Source: Sagittula sp. P11 (GTDB lineage Bacteria; Pseudomonadota; Alphaproteobacteria; Rhodobacterales; Rhodobacteraceae). From it: DNA of 64,000 nucleotides. The stretch's first letter is position 1. Every line of letters begins with the position of its first letter. The translations under genes and the position numbers were made by a program. The DNA is taken from NCBI RefSeq assembly GCF_002814095.1, contig NZ_CP021913.1, positions 3,258,001-3,322,000 on the forward strand, given 5' to 3'. Under the pieces are notes generated by a model that was given only the letters and a program-made list of their open reading frames with translations, made no database searches and was not told the origin of the DNA. Positions 60,729 through 64,000 of this stretch are shown here, one piece after another.

Positions 60729-60896
60729 TTGGGCAAGGACGACAAGAAAAAGGCCAAAGGCAAGGACGCCCAGCTGGTGCTGCGACTGGATCGTGAGGAC
60801 CGCGACGCCTTCATCGCCCTGTGCAAGGACATGGACACCTCCGCCTCGCGCGAGGTGCGGCGCTTCATCCGGGACTTCCTGAAAAGCAACGGCTAG
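60729..60896 (+). CDS. Small ribbon-helix-helix-like protein
   Basis: A 55-residue protein: a Lys-rich start MGKDDKKKAKGK, a beta-strand AQLVLRLD, then two helices REDRDAFIALCKDMDTSA and SREVRRFIRDFLKSNG. This is the Arc/CopG-type ribbon-helix-helix layout, a dimeric DNA-binding fold. The start is TTG at 60729 with CAGGAGA about 9 nt upstream. It is transcribed away from the 37-codon gene over a region with a short perfect palindrome, suggesting it regulates that gene and itself. No toxin-like partner gene follows; LysE is on the other strand. Confidence 0.68.
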   Translation: MGKDDKKKAKGKDAQLVLRLDREDRDAFIALCKDMDTSASREVRRFIRDFLKSNG

Positions 60897-60908
60897 GCGC
60901 GGCATGGC

Positions 60909-60931
60909 GTAGGGCAGGGCTTTGCGCCGCC
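60909..60931. repeat. Dispersed GC-rich palindromic repeat, copy 5
   Basis: GTAGGGCAGGGCTTTGCGCC then GCC, between the RHH gene and the convergent LysE gene. It matches copies near 10.6 and 15.6 kb apart from one base. Confidence 0.7.
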
Positions 60932-60944
60932 GCCCCGCCAGACA

Positions 60945-61565
60945 TCACGCCCTGCGCAGGGTCGCTGTCAGAACACCCATGCCGATCAGGGTCGCCCCCC
61001 CGGCCCGGGTCAGCCAGGTCAGCGCCGAGGGCCTGGCGATCCACTTCCTCAGCCGGTCGGCAGCCAGCGCATAGGCCAGCGCGTTCAGCGTCGCCAGCGT
61101 CACGAAGGTCGCGATCAGGATGGCGAATTGCGGCAGCAGCGCGCGCGCCGGGTCGATGAACTGCGGCACGAAGGCCACGAAAAACGCGATGCTCTTGGGG
61201 TTCAGCGCCGTCACCGCCGCGTTGTGCCAGTAGACCGACCGGGCCGAAACCTCGGCGCGGGGCAGGGACAGGCCCTCGGCGCGCGCCGACCGGATCAGTT
61301 TCACGCCCAGCCAGACCAGGTAGACCGCGCCCACCCATTTCAGCACGGTGAACAGCGCGGCAGAGGTCGCCACCAGCGCCCCCAGCCCCGCGAGCGAGGC
61401 GGACATCGCGACGAAATCCCCGGTGGCCACACCGGCGGCAGAGGCCACGGCGACCGACCTTCCCTTTGACAGGGCATAGGACAGCACCAGCAGGACGGTG
61501 GGTCCCGGGATCAGCAGCAGCGCGGTGGAGGCGGCGACAAAAGTCATCCAGATCGAAAGGTCCAT
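60945..61565 (-). CDS. LysE/RhtB family amino-acid exporter
   Basis: A 206-residue protein with six predicted helices. The family motif near the N-terminus reads LLLIPGPTVLLVLSYALSKGRSVAVASAAGVATGD, and NPKSIAFFVAFVPQFI is the conserved loop. It exports amino acids or homoserine-lactone-like compounds. It is last in a minus-strand run; the upstream DUF2927 gene ends 4 bp before its start. Confidence 0.9.
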   Translation of the reverse strand: MDLSIWMTFVAASTALLLIPGPTVLLVLSYALSKGRSVAVASAAGVATGDFVAMSASLAGLGALVATSAALFTVLKWVGAVYLVWLGVKLIRSARAEGLSLPRAEVSARSVYWHNAAVTALNPKSIAFFVAFVPQFIDPARALLPQFAILIATFVTLATLNALAYALAADRLRKWIARPSALTWLTRAGGATLIGMGVLTATLRRA

Positions 61566-61569
61566 GGGG

Positions 61570-62247
61570 TTACTCCGGTGGGTAATGGCGGCGCAGGGCC
61601 ATGACGTCCTGCGGCGAGAATTGCTTGGTGTCGTTGCTGTCCTGCGAGAAGATCGAGACGCCCTCGTAGACCGGGTTGCGGATGTCCGTCAGCAACCCCA
61701 GCGCTTGGGTTACTTCTTCCAGCATGGCGGATTCGTAGTGCTGGATATGCAGCCGCGTACCGAATAGGATCGTTGCCCGCAGGATGGTCTTCGTATCGCT
61801 GCGCGACCAGACGATGACCCGCGCGCCCGTGACCGTGGTGCCGTCCGCGCCGTCGATCCCGGTCCGCGCCAGGGGTTTGCTGCCATCGGTGTCGAGGAAG
61901 TGGATGCTGATGTCCGCCTCGGACGCGGGCCCCACCTGTTCGACCCGGATGCCCGCACCGGCCGCGTTGATGTACTGCACCGCACGTACCAGCGCCGCCT
62001 CCGCCCGTTTCGTCTTGCCGCCCAGGAAGGCCCGGTCCATCGACGCGATCCGCACGCGCACCGGGCGTTCGTCGCTCCAGTGCAGCATCGGCTTGACGCA
62101 GCGAGCCCCCGGCGGGGCCGCGCAGGCCACGAGCCGGTAGAAATCGTCGTCCGACAGCCAGCCGTCGGATTCCACGTAATCCTGTGCGGCGGGGGCCGCG
62201 TTTGCGGTGAAGGCGGCCAGAACCAGGCCGCAAAAGGCAGGACGCAT
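61570..62247 (-). CDS. DUF2927 domain secreted protein
   Basis: A 225-residue protein with signal peptide MRPAFCGLVLAAFTANA. The DUF2927 domain shows WSDERPVRVRIASMDRAFL and, near the end, ESAMLEEVTQALGLLTDI, where the helix resembles a metallopeptidase helix without the HExxH. Function unknown. Two small cysteines pairs (LVACAAPPGARCVK) suggest a disulfide in the periplasm. It starts 11 bp after the stop of another secreted protein, so the two form an operon. Confidence 0.8.
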   Translation of the reverse strand: MRPAFCGLVLAAFTANAAPAAQDYVESDGWLSDDDFYRLVACAAPPGARCVKPMLHWSDERPVRVRIASMDRAFLGGKTKRAEAALVRAVQYINAAGAGIRVEQVGPASEADISIHFLDTDGSKPLARTGIDGADGTTVTGARVIVWSRSDTKTILRATILFGTRLHIQHYESAMLEEVTQALGLLTDIRNPVYEGVSIFSQDSNDTKQFSPQDVMALRRHYPPE

Positions 62248-62258
62248 GGGCAGGCGGA

Positions 62259-62615
62259 TCACTTCTGCGGATTGGTGTTGTCGATCATCTTGTAGACGAC
62301 ACGGTAGAGGTAGGTCGACGGCGGTGCCTGCCGGCATTCTGTCAGCGTGGCCTCGTAGATCTTCAGCCCGCCGACCTTCTCGACGATGTCGGTGAACCCT
62401 TTCTCGCGCTCCGTCGTCGCCCGGGTCCAGACACCCAGCACCCAGCCCGCCAGCTGGCCCTTCAGGCTTTCGTCCGACCCCTGGAAGGTCTCGATCACCT
62501 CGGCACAGGTCCAGCCGCCGGCGCCCATGATGTAGCTGTCGGTCGAACTGAAGGTGACCTGCGCCGACAGTGGCGTCGCGCATGACACGATCAGGGCGAG
62601 GGCAAGATGGCGCAT
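62259..62615 (-). CDS. Small secreted protein of unknown function
   Basis: A 118-residue protein with signal peptide MRHLALALIVSCATPLSA. The mature part has two Cys (GGWTCAEVIETF and LTECRQAPPS) and the segment LKGQLAGWVLGVWTRATTE. This is like small HdeA/Rap1a-type periplasmic proteins, but no firm assignment is possible. It precedes the DUF2927 gene with an 11-bp gap. Confidence 0.7.
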   Translation of the reverse strand: MRHLALALIVSCATPLSAQVTFSSTDSYIMGAGGWTCAEVIETFQGSDESLKGQLAGWVLGVWTRATTEREKGFTDIVEKVGGLKIYEATLTECRQAPPSTYLYRVVYKMIDNTNPQK

Positions 62616-62689
62616 CTCCGGTCTCCTTCGCCGCCAACTCTAGCGCCCGGTGTGCGCGCGGGACAAGCCCGCCGTGACCGTTGCACCTG

Positions 62690-63559
<870 letters not shown>

Positions 63560-63739
63560 GGGGGTCTCCGGGCTGTTCTGGGCAGGTTTCGCGCGCAGTT
63601 AGCCATGGCCCGCGCGGGGCTGCAACCGGGGATCGGCGCAGGGGGCGATTGGCTCAGGATCAGGCGGCTGGCGGTCGGCGCTTTGGATTCAGGGGCTTGC
63701 CAAAGGCGATGGTCCCTGAACTCATTTTCATCTCCCGAA

Positions 63740-63758
63740 TTCGTGAAAAAATCACGAA
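63740..63758. promoter_or_regulatory. Inverted repeat upstream of mtnP
   Basis: TTCGTGA-AAAAA-TCACGAA, a perfect 7-bp inverted repeat with 5-nt centre, in the gap between mtnP and the TauE-like gene. It may be an operator or a weak hairpin. Confidence 0.4.
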
Positions 63759-63806
63759 ACAGGGAAGGGTGCCAATGTCGTCACCATGCCTGCCGGAACG
63801 ACAAGG

Positions 63807-64000
63807 TCAGCCGTATATGTCCAGCCCGCCCTTCACCAGAAGCACGACCGAGAGGATCAGCAGGAAGACCTCGATCACGATGCGGTAGGCGCGTTCCGGC
63901 AGATGCGCCGTCAGCCAGCGGCCGCCATAGGTGCCGACCATCCCGGTGACGCACAGCGCCGCGACAAGGCCCCAGCGCAGACCATCGAACTGGCCGATGG
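63807..64000 (-). CDS. TauE/SafE family permease, C-terminal end (cut by window edge)
   Basis: The last 64 codons of a minus-strand gene are visible. The translation includes FDGLRWGLVAALCVTGMVGT, then RIVIEVFLLILSVVLLVKGG and ends LDIYG. This matches the final helices of the TauE/SafE (sulfite exporter-like) permeases. Substrate unknown. The gene begins outside the window. Confidence 0.75.
   Translation of the reverse strand, partial: IGQFDGLRWGLVAALCVTGMVGTYGGRWLTAHLPERAYRIVIEVFLLILSVVLLVKGGLDIYG

Noticed and set aside
60704-60796. ATG frame overlapping the RHH gene
   Set aside because: It starts in the RHH leader, is out of frame with the RHH product, and reads as Gly/Gln/Arg-rich low complexity. 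The TTG-started frame has strand-helix-helix character and a ribosome-binding site.

Overview
The window is high-GC chromosomal DNA with tight, mostly overlapping operons and a gene content typical of an alphaproteobacterium of the family Rhodobacteraceae (Roseobacter/Rhodobacter relatives). This call rests on the aa3-type oxidase operon order ctaC-ctaB-small protein-ctaG-ctaE-surf1 followed by thrC and an M16 peptidase, the hom-glpX-recJ order, a phaZ/phaC/phaP polyhydroxybutyrate locus, and a Tad/Flp pilus locus whose pilins carry GAVT[VI]DW rather than the usual G-x4-EY processing site. No phage, insertion sequence, CRISPR array or obvious horizontally acquired island is visible. Most of the window is core genome.

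Layout. 1-8.5 kb: a cut-off ketosamine kinase, YgfZ, a glycosyltransferase, an ABC exporter co-translated with a tyrosine phosphatase, two aminotransferases and small accessory genes. 8.5-14.2 kb: LolC/E-LolD lipoprotein release, a DMT transporter with a thioesterase, two consecutive lipid-anchored c-type cytochromes, and a TetR regulator with a palindromic operator inside its own promoter. 14.3-19.5 kb: hom, glpX, recJ, two tandem tRNA-Glu genes each with its own promoter, and a tRNA-Met. 19.7-33.5 kb: the Tad pilus locus (AAA ATPase, two TPR lipoproteins, prepilin peptidase, TadC, TadB, CpaF, CpaE, OmpA-like lipoprotein, secretin CpaC, CpaB, a small second pilin, Flp pilin and a flanking lytic transglycosylase), cut into several transcription units by hairpin terminators. 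33.5-43.5 kb: FAD oxidoreductase, metallo-beta-lactamase fold protein, then the minus-strand oxidase-assembly/thrC/M16/GNAT operon. 43.7-55.7 kb: tldD with a perfect FNR-type box in front, dprA, a possible degraded gene, topA, an L,D-transpeptidase, a Cu-Zn SOD-like protein, a 3-oxoacid CoA-transferase and a large MscS-type channel. 55.9-60.4 kb: phasin, PHA synthase, PHA depolymerase, apt. 60.5-60.9 kb: a divergent micro-locus of two very small genes. 60.9-64 kb: LysE exporter, two secreted proteins, mtnP and the end of a TauE/SafE permease.

The most useful observations are: (1) the micro-locus at 60.45-60.90 kb, where a 37-codon gene with its own promoter, ribosome binding site and terminator faces a 55-codon ribbon-helix-helix protein gene across a perfect TTGTATATACAA palindrome that covers the -10 region; (2) two exact CTGC-N3-GCAG boxes (the known PhaR site) placed in and just upstream of the phaP promoter, while no phaR lies next to phaP; (3) a 58-codon second Flp-type pilin hidden between flp and cpaB; (4) a TetR operator filling the spacer of a promoter that predicts a nearly leaderless message; (5) a perfect TTGAT-N4-ATCAA box between the oxidase operon and tldD; and (6) a dispersed GC-rich imperfect palindrome found at five intergenic positions. 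Nothing here clearly qualifies as an entirely new system. The micro-locus and the Tad-associated AAA ATPase are the best candidates for undescribed biology.
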